Assembly (NCBI GenBank): GCA_035297265.1
Contig: DATGZH010000042.1
Location: forward strand, 62,001 to 126,000
Direction: 5' to 3'
Source of the DNA: DATGZH01 sp035297265
GTDB lineage: Bacteria > Actinomycetota > Acidimicrobiia > Acidimicrobiales > RAAP-2
Length of the DNA stretch: 64,000 nucleotides
Notes under the pieces: generated by a model
The model's database searches: none
Told to the model about the DNA's origin: nothing
What the model saw: only the letters and a program-made list of their open reading frames with translations
Shown here: positions 53,114 to 62,782 of the stretch, piece by piece
Layout: each line of letters opens with the position of its first letter
Position numbering within the stretch: the first letter of the stretch is position 1
Translations under genes and position numbers: made by a program

Positions 53114-55647
53114 ACCTCAAGATCCCCGACCTCTCGCTGGTCGTCCTCATCGGCGTGACGGGCTCGGGCAAGTCGACCTTCGCGGCCCGGCACTTCCGTC
53201 CGACCGAGGTGCTGTCCTCGGACTACTGCCGAGGCCTCGTCAGTGACGACGAGAACGACCAGAGCGTGACCGAAGCCGCGTTCGAGATCCTCCACTTCAT
53301 CGCGGCGAAACGGCTGGAGGCCGGGCGCCTGATGGTGATCGACGCCACGAACGTCCAACAGGAGTCCCGCCGGTCCCTGATTGCCCTGGCCAAGGAGCAG
53401 CATGTGCTGTCGGTGGCCGTCGTCCTCGACGTCCCCGAGGAGATCTGCGCGGCCCGCAACGAGAGCCGACCAGATCGGCAGTTCGGCCCGCACGTGCTCC
53501 GGAACCAGCGCTCCCAGCTACGACGCTCGATGAAGAACCTCCGCCGTGAGGGGTTCCACCGGGCCTACTTCCTCTCGGGCGAGGACGAGATCGAGGCGGC
53601 CACGTTCGAGCGTGAGCCGCTGTGGAACGACCGGCGGAGTGACAGCGGGCCGTTCGACATCGTCGGCGACGTCCATGGCTGCCACCGTGAGCTCGTCGAC
53701 CTTCTCGTGGTCCTCGGTTACGAGGTGGCGAGCGACGGTCTCTCGGCTCGGCACCCGGAAGGCCGGCGGGCACTCTTCCTCGGTGACCTCGTCGACCGGG
53801 GCCCGGCCATCCCGGCGGTCCTCCGCTTGGTCATGAGCATGATGGCGGAGGGCAGCGCCGTCTGCCTCCCGGGGAACCACGAGGTCAAGCTGGTGAGGGC
53901 CCTCAACGGCCGGAACGTCACGAGGAGCCACGGGCTGGATCAGTCGTTGGACCAACTCGCGGCCGAACCAGTCGAGTTCTCCCGGGAGGTGGCATTGTTC
54001 ATCGACCGCCTCGTGGGGCACTACGTGCTCGACGAGGGCCGTCTCGTGGTGGCCCATGCCGGCCTGCCGGAACGCATGCACGGGCGGTCGTCGGGGGCTG
54101 TCCGATCGTTCGCCCTCTACGGCGACACGACGGGAGAGACCGACGAATACGGCCTGCCCGTCCGCTACCCCTGGGCGGAGGACTATCGAGGTGACGCCAT
54201 GGTCGTCTACGGCCACACCCCGGTGCCGAAGGCAGAATGGGTCAACCGGACGATCTGCATCGACACAGGGTGTGTCTTCGGTGGGAGCCTGACCGCCCTC
54301 CGCTACCCCGAACGCGAGCTCGTCTCCGTGCCGGCCCACGGCGTCTACTACGAACCTTCCCGACCGCTCGAGCCTCCGCGGGAGACGGGTGCCAGCCGAG
54401 ACGTTATGGACCTCGATCTGACCGACGTCCTCGGCAAGCGGATCATCACGACCGGGCTGATGAGCTCCGTGACGGTGCGGGAGGAGAACGCCATCGCCGC
54501 GCTCGAGATCATGAGTCGGTTCGCGGTCGACCCGCGTTGGCTCGTCTACCTTCCACCGACGATGTCGCCGACGGCGACCTCCGATCGGGAGGGCCTGCTC
54601 GAACATCCCCACGAGGCCTTCGCCGCCTTCAGGGCCGGAGACGTCGGGCGGGTCGTCTGTGAGGAGAAGCACATGGGGTCCCGCGCCGTCGTCGTGGCCT
54701 GCCGGGACCCCCAGGTCGTCCCCAGGCGGTTCGGCATCCAATCCGACGTCCCGGGGGCCATCTTCAGCCGGACCGGTCGCCCCTTCTTTGCGGATCGGTC
54801 ACTCGAGTCGGCCTTCCTCCACAAGGTCAGAAGTGGCCTCGACCAGGCGGGGCTCTGGGAGGAGCTGGGGACGGACTGGCTCGTCCTCGACTGCGAGTTG
54901 CTGCCCTGGTCGGCCAAGGCCGAGGAGTTGCTCCGACAGCAGTACGCCTCGGTCGGCTCGGCGGCCACGTCCTCCCTCGCGGCGGAGGCGGCGGTCGTGG
55001 AGGCGACTCGCCAGCGGGGGATCGATCTCGGGGACCTCGGTGACCGGGTGCGCGAACGTGCCCTCATGGCGGCGGCCTTCGTCGACGCCTATCGCCGCTA
55101 CTGCTGGCCAGTGGACGGCCTCGAAGGCCTCCAGCTGGCGCCCTTCCAGATCTTGGCGGGCGAGCCTGAGGTCTTCGCCCTCCGGGAGCATGCCTGGCAC
55201 CTCGCCACCCTGGCGCGGCTCGCCGAGACCGATCCCGAGACCTTCAAGATGACTGCTTCGATCGTCGTCGACCTCGACGACCCCGTTTCGGTGGACGTTG
55301 GCACAGCCTGGTGGGAGGACCTGACCGGGCGCGGGGGTGAGGGCATGGTGGTCAAGCCGGCCCGGACGGTCGTGAGAGGACCGAAGGGGCTTGTCCAGCC
55401 AGGCATCAAGTGCCGAGGCCGGGAATACCTGCGGATCATCTACGGGCCCGAGTACACGGCGGAGCAGCACCTCTCCCGACTTCGATCGCGCGGCCTCGGC
55501 CACAAGCGATCGCTGGCGGTACGCGAGTTCAGTCTCGGCATCGAGGCCCTCCAGCGGTTCGTGGCCGCCGAGCCGCTCTATCGGGTGCACGAATGCGTCT
55601 TCGGGGTGCTCGCACTCGAGAGCGAGCCGGTCGATCCTCGTCTGTAG
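53110..55647 (+). CDS. pnkp: Polynucleotide kinase-phosphatase-ligase (bacterial Pnkp)
   Basis: An 845-residue three-domain enzyme. The N-terminal 5'-kinase has GVTGSGKST (Lys21). The central metallophosphoesterase has GDVHGC, GDLVDRG and GNHE (residues 186-257). The C-terminal RNA ligase/adenylyltransferase has its Lys520 in EEKHMGSR, with WLVLDCELLPW and GEGMVVKP later. It heals both ends of broken RNA and, with Hen1, seals them. ATG overlaps the Hen1 stop (ATGA). Length and domain order match Pnkp of other bacteria. Confidence 0.97.
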   Translation: MNLKIPDLSLVVLIGVTGSGKSTFAARHFRPTEVLSSDYCRGLVSDDENDQSVTEAAFEILHFIAAKRLEAGRLMVIDATNVQQESRRSLIALAKEQHVLSVAVVLDVPEEICAARNESRPDRQFGPHVLRNQRSQLRRSMKNLRREGFHRAYFLSGEDEIEAATFEREPLWNDRRSDSGPFDIVGDVHGCHRELVDLLVVLGYEVASDGLSARHPEGRRALFLGDLVDRGPAIPAVLRLVMSMMAEGSAVCLPGNHEVKLVRALNGRNVTRSHGLDQSLDQLAAEPVEFSREVALFIDRLVGHYVLDEGRLVVAHAGLPERMHGRSSGAVRSFALYGDTTGETDEYGLPVRYPWAEDYRGDAMVVYGHTPVPKAEWVNRTICIDTGCVFGGSLTALRYPERELVSVPAHGVYYEPSRPLEPPRETGASRDVMDLDLTDVLGKRIITTGLMSSVTVREENAIAALEIMSRFAVDPRWLVYLPPTMSPTATSDREGLLEHPHEAFAAFRAGDVGRVVCEEKHMGSRAVVVACRDPQVVPRRFGIQSDVPGAIFSRTGRPFFADRSLESAFLHKVRSGLDQAGLWEELGTDWLVLDCELLPWSAKAEELLRQQYASVGSAATSSLAAEAAVVEATRQRGIDLGDLGDRVRERALMAAAFVDAYRRYCWPVDGLEGLQLAPFQILAGEPEVFALREHAWHLATLARLAETDPETFKMTASIVVDLDDPVSVDVGTAWWEDLTGRGGEGMVVKPARTVVRGPKGLVQPGIKCRGREYLRIIYGPEYTAEQHLSRLRSRGLGHKRSLAVREFSLGIEALQRFVAAEPLYRVHECVFGVLALESEPVDPRL

Positions 55648-55789
55648 TTCCGAACCCGTCGGCGCCGACCTGCTGGAGCTGGCATTGCGACCTTCACGTC
55701 GTCGATGACTAGGGTGTCAACCCCGGCCGTCGGTGGTCGCACGACCAGCGGGCAGGGAGACGGCAGGGTCGGTGCAATAACCTGCACGG

Positions 55790-56686
55790 GTGAGCCGGTT
55801 GCTGCAGCTGGAGGGCCTGCGTCGGACGTACGGGCCGTTGACCGCTCTCGACAACCTGTCGTTCGAGGTGCCGGCTGGGCAGGTCGTCGGCTTCCTCGGG
55901 CCCAACGGGGCCGGCAAGACGACAACGATGCGAGCCATCTTCGGCTTGACCGACCTCGACGCGGGCGCCGTGCGGTGGAACGCCCGCCCGGTCGGGCAGG
56001 CGGAGCGACGTCGGTTCGGGTACATGCCCGAAGAGCGCGGGCTCTACCCAGGCATGCTCGTCGGTGACCAGATCACCTACCTGGGCCGTCTGCACGGGCT
56101 CAGTGCAGCAGATGCGGCGGTGGCCACGGGCACCTGGCTCGAACGGCTCGAGATCGCCGATCGTCGGGATTCGAAGGTGGAGACGCTGTCGCACGGCAAC
56201 CAGCAGAGGGTGCAACTGGCCGCGGCCCTCGTCCACGACCCCGAGCTGCTCGTGCTGGACGAGCCGCTTTCCGGGCTCGACCCATCGGGCATCGACGCCA
56301 TCGGCCGGGTGTTGGTGGAGCAGGCCAAAGCCGGCTGCTGCGTGCTCTTCAGCAGCCACCAGCTCGACCAGGTCGAGGACCTTTGCGAGCGGGTCACGAT
56401 CATCGACCACGGCCGTCTGGTGGTGTCCGGGACCGTCGAGGAGCTGGAAACGAGCGGGGCGCGGCGGCTCGTCGTCCGTATCGAGGGCGACCGTACAGCG
56501 GCGTGGGCCCGCGAGTTGACGGGTGTCACCGTCTCAGAGGTCACCGGGGGTGCGGTCCGGCTCACCCTGGGGAACTCGGTCGACAGCGACGACGTCCTCC
56601 GGGCGGCCATGCGAGAAGGGCGGGTCACCCAGTTCTCGTTCGAGCGTCGCCGATTGTCCGAAGTGTTCCGAGAGGCTCTCGCGTGA
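55790..56686 (+). CDS. ABC transporter ATP-binding protein (NatA-like)
   Basis: A 298-residue ATPase: GPNGAGKTTT (Walker A), LSHGNQQRVQLAAAL (signature variant), LLVLDEPLSGLDPSG (Walker B), SSHQ (switch). The C-terminal extension of about 75 residues (RRLVVRIEGDRTAAWAREL) is common in exporters of the NatA/CcmA type. GTG start. The stop overlaps the permease start. It powers export of an unknown compound or ion. Confidence 0.92.
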   Translation: MSRLLQLEGLRRTYGPLTALDNLSFEVPAGQVVGFLGPNGAGKTTTMRAIFGLTDLDAGAVRWNARPVGQAERRRFGYMPEERGLYPGMLVGDQITYLGRLHGLSAADAAVATGTWLERLEIADRRDSKVETLSHGNQQRVQLAAALVHDPELLVLDEPLSGLDPSGIDAIGRVLVEQAKAGCCVLFSSHQLDQVEDLCERVTIIDHGRLVVSGTVEELETSGARRLVVRIEGDRTAAWARELTGVTVSEVTGGAVRLTLGNSVDSDDVLRAAMREGRVTQFSFERRRLSEVFREALA

Positions 56687-58062
56687 AGATCGCCCTCCTC
56701 GTCGTGATCGGCGCGGTGGCCGTCACTGCACGCTTGATCATCTCCAGGTATCGGAGGACCAGGCGAAACGCCTTGCCCACCTCCGCCACCCCTGCCGCGG
56801 AGACGGGGGAGGCAGCATCTGCTCGCCCCCGAACCTCCGTCCGCATCTGGCGTGCCGTGGAGGGATCGCTCGGCGGCGTCGGCCTGGTGGCGACGCGCGA
56901 GATCAAGGAGCGTGTCCGAGGCCGACTGTTCCGGGTCGGCACGCTCATCATCCTCTTGATCGTGGCCGCCGCGATCATCATCCCGAAGATCCACAGCGGT
57001 AATGGATCGACCATGCAGACCGTGGGCGTCGTCGGCGGACTGTCATCCCAAACCGAGCAACTTGTGCACGCCGCGGCGGCAAGGAACAAGGACACCGTGA
57101 AGATTGTGGAGGTACCGACCCTGGCCGTCGCGGAGAAGAAGCTGCGTCTGGGGCAACTGGACTTCGCCATCATTGATGGCGAAGAAATTCTGCTCAATGA
57201 GCCAGCGAGCGCGAACTCGTCACCGGCCGACCCCGGGCTGGTGGAGGATGTGGCCGCCTATCTCGGCGTGCTGCAGGCTTATCGAACGGCGGGGCTCACC
57301 CCGAGCCAAGCTGCTGCCGTCGACCATGCCAAGTCCATCCCGGTCCGCACGCTTCAGCCGTCCTCGACCACCACGATCAAGACGACGTCAGTGGTCGGCT
57401 TGGTCCTCCTGTTCTTGATGCTGACGCAGTACAACACGTGGATCTTGATGGGCGTCATGCAGGAGAAGTCGAGCCGGGTGGTTGAAGTGTTGCTGGCTAC
57501 CCTCCGGCCGATCCAGCTCCTCGGCGGCAAGGTGCTCGGTATCGGCCTCGTCGCCTTCGGCCAAGCAACCGTGATCGTCGGGTTTGCCTTCATCGTCGCC
57601 AGCGCCGTGGGTTCCGACGTGCTGCACGGCACGGCACCGCTGGTCCTCTTGTGCGAATTGCTCTGGTTGGTGCTCGGGTACGCCTTCTACTGCTGGGTCT
57701 ACGCCGCAGCAGGCTCGACCGCCGAACGTCAGGATCAGGTACAGACGCTGGCACTCCCTCTCAGCATCCCGATCCTGATCGGCTACGTCTATGCCATCAC
57801 GGTGGCGAGCTCGGGCAACGCCAGCCTCTTCTTCAAGATCCTGGCCTATTTCCCCCCGACCGCACCGTTCTGCATGCCGGTACTTGTCGGGCTGAGCCAG
57901 GTCGCCTGGTGGCAGTTCGTGATTTCGGTCCTGATCACCATCGCCGCGACGGCGGCCATGGCGGTCTTCGCGGCCGGCATCTACCGTCGAGCGGTGCTCC
58001 AAACCGGTGCTCGGGTGCGGATCCGAGAGCTGCTCGCCCGCCCCCCTCGCCCCGCCCGCTGA
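56683..58062 (+). CDS. ABC transporter permease (NatB-like, ABC-2 type)
   Basis: A 459-residue membrane protein. An N-terminal span (ALLVVIGAVAVTARLIIS) and a linker precede a REIKERVRGRLFRVGTL segment and a second span. A large outer domain follows (about residues 105-235), then five more spans ending near residue 435. MGVMQEKSSRVVEVLLATLR is the diagnostic motif of Na+-efflux-type ABC-2 permeases. Start GTG overlaps the ATPase stop. Confidence 0.9.
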   Translation: MKIALLVVIGAVAVTARLIISRYRRTRRNALPTSATPAAETGEAASARPRTSVRIWRAVEGSLGGVGLVATREIKERVRGRLFRVGTLIILLIVAAAIIIPKIHSGNGSTMQTVGVVGGLSSQTEQLVHAAAARNKDTVKIVEVPTLAVAEKKLRLGQLDFAIIDGEEILLNEPASANSSPADPGLVEDVAAYLGVLQAYRTAGLTPSQAAAVDHAKSIPVRTLQPSSTTTIKTTSVVGLVLLFLMLTQYNTWILMGVMQEKSSRVVEVLLATLRPIQLLGGKVLGIGLVAFGQATVIVGFAFIVASAVGSDVLHGTAPLVLLCELLWLVLGYAFYCWVYAAAGSTAERQDQVQTLALPLSIPILIGYVYAITVASSGNASLFFKILAYFPPTAPFCMPVLVGLSQVAWWQFVISVLITIAATAAMAVFAAGIYRRAVLQTGARVRIRELLARPPRPAR

Positions 58063-58310
58063 GGGCGCTGGCTGCGCCCCGGCCTGACTGGCAACGACGC
58101 GGTAGCGGTGACCGGCGCGGCGTCACAACTTGCCCCGGGGCGAGTCGACTCCTGACTGACGCCCCTCGGCCACGGGCGCCGCCGCACGCTCCTCGCTCGA
58201 GGTGGGGCCACCGGAGCGGGCGCCGAGCGCTCTTCTACGCCCCAAGCCAGATGGACGGGTGACTGGCGCCGACGCCCGCCGCGCCCGCCGTCAACTGTCG
58301 CGCCGGGAGT

Positions 58311-60029
58311 TCACGCCCTTTCCTCAACGACCGACGAGAACGCGAAGCCCTGATAGTCGTCGGACACCACCTCTTCGCAGTGCTCGGCGTAGGGGGCGAA
58401 GCCGCCGACGTAGGGCATGAAGACCCGCTGCTTGCCCGGGATGTTGGCTCCCAGGTACCAGGAGTTGGCCTTCGGGAAGAGGGTCACCTCGGCCACCTCT
58501 CGCACGTGGTCGACCCAGGCCTCCTCGGCCTCCTCGGTCGCCTCGACGATCTGGACGTCGCGCTCCTTCATGTCGGACAGGCACCGGCCGATCCACTCCA
58601 CGTGCTGTTCGATGGCGAGGGGCATGTTCGTGAGGACCGAGGGGCTCCCTGGACCGGTGATGATGAACAGGTTGGGGAAGCCGGCCACCTGGAGGCCCAG
58701 GTAGCTGACCGGACCAGCCGCCCACTTGTCCTTCAGGCGCTGCCGGTGCCGGCCACGGATGTCGATCTTGTTGAGCGAGCCGGTCATGGCGTCGAACCCG
58801 GTGGCAAAGACGATGACGTCCAGCTCGTATTCGGCGTCACTGGTGCGGATGCCCGTCGGGGTGATGGCCTCGATGGGTGTCTCCCGGAGGTCGACCAACG
58901 AGACGTTGTCGCGGTTGAACGTCTCGTAGTAGTCGGTGTCGATCGGCGGCCGCTTCGTCCCGTAGGGGTAGTCCTTCGGGCAGAGCTTCTCGGCGACGAC
59001 CGGGTCCTTGACCGTCTGGCGGATCTTGTCCCGGATGAACTCGGCCGCCGTGTCGTTGGCCGCCTGGTCGATCAAGAGGTCGCCGTACGACCCGTAGATG
59101 AACTTGAACCCGCCCTCCTCGGCCCAGAGCTGCTCGTAGGTGGCCAACCGCTCCTCGTCGCTCACTGCGAGGGCCGACTGGCCGGTGGCCGGGTACGGAA
59201 AGCCCCCGAACGACTTCCTCGCCCGTCGTCGGATCCTCGGGTAGTCCTGCTTGATCTGGCGGGTCTGTTCGTCGGTCATCGAGAAGTTGCGGGCCGGCAC
59301 GCTGTAGTTCGGCGTCCGCTGGAAGACCCAGAGGTGATCGGCCTGCGCCGCGATGACCGGGGTGGCCTGGATGCCGGTCGACCCAGTGCCGATGAGCGCC
59401 ACCCTCTTCCCGGTGAAGTCGACGCCCTCGTGCGGCCAGGCACCGGTGTGGTACCAGGCGCCCCGGAAGTCCGCCAGACCGGGTATCGAGGGGACGTTCG
59501 CCGCGGAGAGGCAGCCCACGGCGCTGATGAAGAACCGGGCGCTCACGACGTCGCCGCGTTCAGTCCTGATCTCCCACCGCCCGGTGGTCTCGTCGAACTC
59601 GGCCGAGGTCACCCGGGTCGAGAGCTGGATGTCCTTCAGCAGATCGAACCGTTCGGCGACATGCTCGAGGTAGCGCAGGATCTCGGGTTGCTCGGGGTAC
59701 TTGCTGCTCCACGTCCATTCCTGCTCGAGCTCGCCGGAGAACGAGTAGCAGTAGTAGAAGCTCTCCGAGTCGCACCGGGCACCGGGATACCGGTTCCAGT
59801 ACCACGTACCCCCGACGCCGTCGCCCGCCTCGAAGGCCCGCACCGAGAGGCCGAGCCGGTCCCTCAGGTAGTGCAGCATGTAGAGGCCGGCGAAGCCCGC
59901 CCCGACCACGACCGCATCGAGCTCCAGCCCGTGGCCGTCTGCCGTCGCCTCGCCGTCCCGCTCACCCGGTGCCGATACCCTCCTGGCAGCCACGGGGGCA
60001 GTGTATGTCGCCTCGGGCAGCCCGGTCAT
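58311..60029 (-). CDS. Baeyer-Villiger-type flavin monooxygenase
   Basis: A 572-residue class B flavoprotein. FAD-binding VVGAGFAGLY, the BVMO fingerprint FRGAWYHTGAWP, NADPH-binding LIGTGSTGIQ, and a late DVIVFATGFD are visible. GGTWYWNRYPGARCD is typical of cyclohexanone-type enzymes. It inserts oxygen into ketones to give esters or lactones. The gene is alone on its strand; the physiological ketone is unknown. Confidence 0.93.
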   Translation of the reverse strand: MTGLPEATYTAPVAARRVSAPGERDGEATADGHGLELDAVVVGAGFAGLYMLHYLRDRLGLSVRAFEAGDGVGGTWYWNRYPGARCDSESFYYCYSFSGELEQEWTWSSKYPEQPEILRYLEHVAERFDLLKDIQLSTRVTSAEFDETTGRWEIRTERGDVVSARFFISAVGCLSAANVPSIPGLADFRGAWYHTGAWPHEGVDFTGKRVALIGTGSTGIQATPVIAAQADHLWVFQRTPNYSVPARNFSMTDEQTRQIKQDYPRIRRRARKSFGGFPYPATGQSALAVSDEERLATYEQLWAEEGGFKFIYGSYGDLLIDQAANDTAAEFIRDKIRQTVKDPVVAEKLCPKDYPYGTKRPPIDTDYYETFNRDNVSLVDLRETPIEAITPTGIRTSDAEYELDVIVFATGFDAMTGSLNKIDIRGRHRQRLKDKWAAGPVSYLGLQVAGFPNLFIITGPGSPSVLTNMPLAIEQHVEWIGRCLSDMKERDVQIVEATEEAEEAWVDHVREVAEVTLFPKANSWYLGANIPGKQRVFMPYVGGFAPYAEHCEEVVSDDYQGFAFSSVVEERA

Positions 60030-60217
60030 TGGACGGGGCCGCCGAGACCAACCCCTGGGTCGACGGCGGAGCCCGTTCGCCGCCGAACCGGCCGAAGCCC
60101 CGACGTGAGGCTTTCGGCCCTAGTCCCACCGACCGGCGCGGCCGACAATGGTCTGAGGCCTAGCCGGCCCTTCCTCGGCGATGAGCTCGTCCTCCGGCAA
60201 TCCGGGAGGTGCCGACG

Positions 60218-60508
60218 ATGCCAACAGTGCAGACGGACCACGAAGTCGGCGTCGACGAGGTCCAGCGGAAGCTGTCCGACTGGCTCGGACCGAGCTACCG
60301 GGTCGCCGTCACGTCGAGTTCGACGCTGAAGGTCGGCCCCCGAGGCTTGATCCCGGCCAAGATCCAGTTGACCAAGGCCGACGGTGTGACGACGTGCCGG
60401 CTACGGACCACCGGGTTGCTCCTCTCGAGGCTCACCCAGGCCGTCACGGTCCTGCCCCGGGTGCGGCGCGCTCTCGAGGAGAGCTTTCCGTCCTCGGACA
60501 CCTCCTAG
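60218..60508 (+). CDS. Hypothetical 96-residue protein
   Basis: A small protein: VDEVQRKLSDWLGPSYRVAV, TLKVGPRGLIPAKIQLTKAD and LLLSRLTQAVTVLPRVRRAL. GGAGG lies 9 bases before the ATG. It has no membrane span. The mix of strands and a final helix may be a small alpha-beta fold. It converges on the DUF4242 gene; function unknown. Confidence 0.6.
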   Translation: MPTVQTDHEVGVDEVQRKLSDWLGPSYRVAVTSSSTLKVGPRGLIPAKIQLTKADGVTTCRLRTTGLLLSRLTQAVTVLPRVRRALEESFPSSDTS

Positions 60509-60526
60509 GCGGAGCTCTGAGCGGGC

Positions 60527-60799
60527 TCAGTCCCCGGTCGAGGGGTCGATGATCGCAACGACGCGGGTGACCCGGTCGGCCGGGAACCCACCGCAGCGGG
60601 CGTGCTCGAAGATGATGTCCTCGTCGGGGGCGATGTAGACGCAGTAGAGCTTGTCGTCGGTGACGTAGCTGTGCAGCCAGTGGATCTCCGGTCCGAGGTC
60701 GCAGATCACCTTGTTGGATTGCTGGCTGATGTTCCGGAGCTCGTCGGCCGACAGTTCGCCGGCGCCCGGCAGATCGCGCTCGATGACGTACTTGGGCAT
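60527..60799 (-). CDS. DUF4242 family protein (SCO4226-like, possible nickel binding)
   Basis: A 90-residue alpha-beta barrel protein: MPKYVIERDLPGAGELSADE, then WLHSYVTDDKLYCVYIAPDE and IFEHARCGGFPADRVTRV. Relatives include the Streptomyces nickel-binding protein SCO4226. GGGAGGA lies 3 bases before the ATG. It is divergent from the TetR gene across a palindrome and lies close to a nickel transporter gene, which supports a link with metal. Confidence 0.82.
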   Translation of the reverse strand: MPKYVIERDLPGAGELSADELRNISQQSNKVICDLGPEIHWLHSYVTDDKLYCVYIAPDEDIIFEHARCGGFPADRVTRVVAIIDPSTGD

Positions 60800-60814
60800 G
60801 GTTCCTCCCCGTGG

Positions 60815-60830
60815 TACCGTACTCTCGGTA
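60815..60830. promoter_or_regulatory. Candidate TetR operator
   Basis: TACCG and CGGTA form an inverted repeat around six bases, 16 bases before the DUF4242 start and 30 before the TetR start. A related CTCACGGTACGAG lies inside the first TetR codons (60877-60889). Position between divergent genes suggests autoregulation. Confidence 0.5.
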
Positions 60831-60859
60831 TGCTGTGAACATTCCGATGGTAGGAGTCT

Positions 60860-61489
60860 ATGCATACTCACGGTACGAGAGTCAAGGGGCAACGGGTCGC
60901 CCAGGGTGAGGCGACACGGGCCGCCCTGCTCGGGGCGGCCCGTGAGCTGCTGGGCAAGCAGGGCTACGCGGCGACCTCCACCGAGGAGATCGTGGCCAAG
61001 GCGGGAGTGACCAAGGGCGCCCTGTACCACCACTTCGCCGACAAGGAGGCCCTCTTCCGGGCGGTGTTCGAGCAGGTGGAGCGGGAGGTCTCGGACGAGG
61101 CCGCGGCCGAATTCCTCCAGCGGGAGCCCTGGGACGCCCTTGTCACCGGCTGCAACCGCTGGATCGACGCCCACCTCGACCCGGCCGTCCGCCAAATCGT
61201 CCTCACCGATGCCCGGGCCGTGCTCGGCTGGGAAGTGGCCCGCTCGATCGAGACCCGCTTCAGCACGGTTGCCCTCCGGGGGGCGCTGCGCAAGGCGACC
61301 AACGCCGGGGTGGTGGTGCCCCAGCCGTTGCGGCCGCTCGCCCTCATGTTGACGGGGGCGCTCAGCGAGGCCTGTCAATACGTGGCGGAGGCCGATCAGC
61401 CCGAGGTGGCGAGACAGGAGGTCGGCGAGCTGATCGTCGCCCTGCTCGCCGGCCTCCGCCCGCCCGACGCCGACGTCGACGTCGGGTAG
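60860..61489 (+). CDS. TetR-family transcriptional regulator
   Basis: A 209-residue repressor. The N-terminal HTH is AALLGAARELLGKQGYAATS with EEIVAKAGVTKGALYHHFAD, the canonical TetR block. The C-terminal ligand domain is helical. ATG start with GTAGGAG 9 bases upstream. It probably controls itself and the divergent DUF4242 gene; the ligand is unknown. Confidence 0.93.
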   Translation: MHTHGTRVKGQRVAQGEATRAALLGAARELLGKQGYAATSTEEIVAKAGVTKGALYHHFADKEALFRAVFEQVEREVSDEAAAEFLQREPWDALVTGCNRWIDAHLDPAVRQIVLTDARAVLGWEVARSIETRFSTVALRGALRKATNAGVVVPQPLRPLALMLTGALSEACQYVAEADQPEVARQEVGELIVALLAGLRPPDADVDVG

Positions 61490-61518
61490 CGCCGGTCGCT
61501 CCCACGCCTCGGACCTTC

Positions 61519-61535
61519 TTGCAAGTAGGTTGCAT
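61519..61535 (+). promoter_or_regulatory. Nur-like (nickel Fur) box upstream of the NiCoT gene
   Basis: TTGCAA, five bases, then TTGCAT. This matches the Streptomyces Nur box TTGCAA-N5-TTGCAA with one base changed. It lies 46 bases before the transporter start, well placed to repress it when nickel is plentiful. Confidence 0.65.
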
Positions 61536-61580
61536 TAGCGGTTACCCTGTGCCAGCGAGTCCTTCGATCGAGGGGAGTCC

Positions 61581-62720
61581 GTGGGTACTCCAGGCAGCCG
61601 CATCCGGCGCATGCGTGACGCCCTCACCCCGAGCGAATGGCTGCGTGTCGGGGGCATGGCGCTCACCGTCGTGGCCTTGAACGTCGCCGGCTGGCTCCTC
61701 CTGGCCCTGGCCCTCGAGGGCCACCACCACGTCGGCCGGACCGAGGTCTTCGGGTTCGGCACCGGGGTCCTCGCCTACACCCTCGGCATGCGCCACGCCT
61801 TCGACGCCGACCACATCGCGGCCATCGACAACACCACGAGGAAGCTCGTCCAGGAACGCAAACGACCCCTCAGCGTGGGGTACTTCTTCTCGCTCGGGCA
61901 CTCGAGCGTGGTCTTCGTGCTGGCGGTGCTCCTCAACTTCGGCATCCGTTGGCTCAACGGCGCGGTCAGGGACAGCGGAAGCTCGCTCCATCACTGGACC
62001 GGCGTGATCGGCACGTCGGTGTCCGGGATCTTCCTGTGGCTGATCGGCCTCATCAACCTGTTCGTCCTCGTGTCGATCTACCGGGTCTCCCGGGAGATGC
62101 GGCAGGGCCGCTATGAGGACGCCGAGCTCGATCGGGAGCTGAACAACCGGGGGCTCATGAACCGGGTGCTCGGTGGCTACGCCAGGCGGATCGACACCCC
62201 TTGGAAGATGTACCCGGTAGGGGCACTGTTCGGCTTGGGCTTCGACACCGCCACCGAGGTAGCGCTCCTCGTACTGGCCGGCTCGGCCGTCGTGGGCGGC
62301 CTGCCCTTCTACGCCGTGCTGTCGCTCCCGTTGCTCTTCGCCGCGGGGATGTGCCTCTTCGACACGCTCGACGGCTGCTTCATGAACTTCGCTTACGACT
62401 GGGCCTTCGCCAAACCCGTGCGGAAGATCTACTACAACCTCACGATCACCGGTCTGTCCGTGTTCGTGGCCCTCTTCATCGGCACGATCGAGCTGGTGGG
62501 CCTCTTCGCCCAGGAGGCCGGTCTGAGCGGGTCGTTCTGGAGCTTTCTCTCGGGCTTCAACATCAACCGGGCCGGCTTCGTCGTCGTCGGCATTTTCGTG
62601 GTCACATGGCTCGTCGCCCTGGCCGTCTGGCACTTCGGGGAGATCGAACGCAAGTGGGAGTTGAACGCGGCCGAGGCCCGAGCCGAAAGGAGTCCGGCGG
62701 AGCCCGTCGAAGTAGGCTGA
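61581..62720 (+). CDS. Nickel/cobalt transporter (NiCoT family)
   Basis: A 379-residue membrane permease with about eight spans. The signature RHAFDADHIAAIDN in the second span is the Ni/Co site. LGHSSVVFVLA, LGFDTATEVALL and AGMCLFDTLDGCFMNFAY complete the family set. It imports Ni2+ and/or Co2+ at high affinity. The Nur-like box upstream suggests nickel control. Cobalt for the nitrile hydratase could also enter this way. Confidence 0.94.
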   Translation: MGTPGSRIRRMRDALTPSEWLRVGGMALTVVALNVAGWLLLALALEGHHHVGRTEVFGFGTGVLAYTLGMRHAFDADHIAAIDNTTRKLVQERKRPLSVGYFFSLGHSSVVFVLAVLLNFGIRWLNGAVRDSGSSLHHWTGVIGTSVSGIFLWLIGLINLFVLVSIYRVSREMRQGRYEDAELDRELNNRGLMNRVLGGYARRIDTPWKMYPVGALFGLGFDTATEVALLVLAGSAVVGGLPFYAVLSLPLLFAAGMCLFDTLDGCFMNFAYDWAFAKPVRKIYYNLTITGLSVFVALFIGTIELVGLFAQEAGLSGSFWSFLSGFNINRAGFVVVGIFVVTWLVALAVWHFGEIERKWELNAAEARAERSPAEPVEVG

Positions 62721-62782
62721 CGGCCCATGTCGGCAGTCCGGCGCGATCGGTCGTGGGTCCGGCTCGTCGAGGTCAACCGCTG

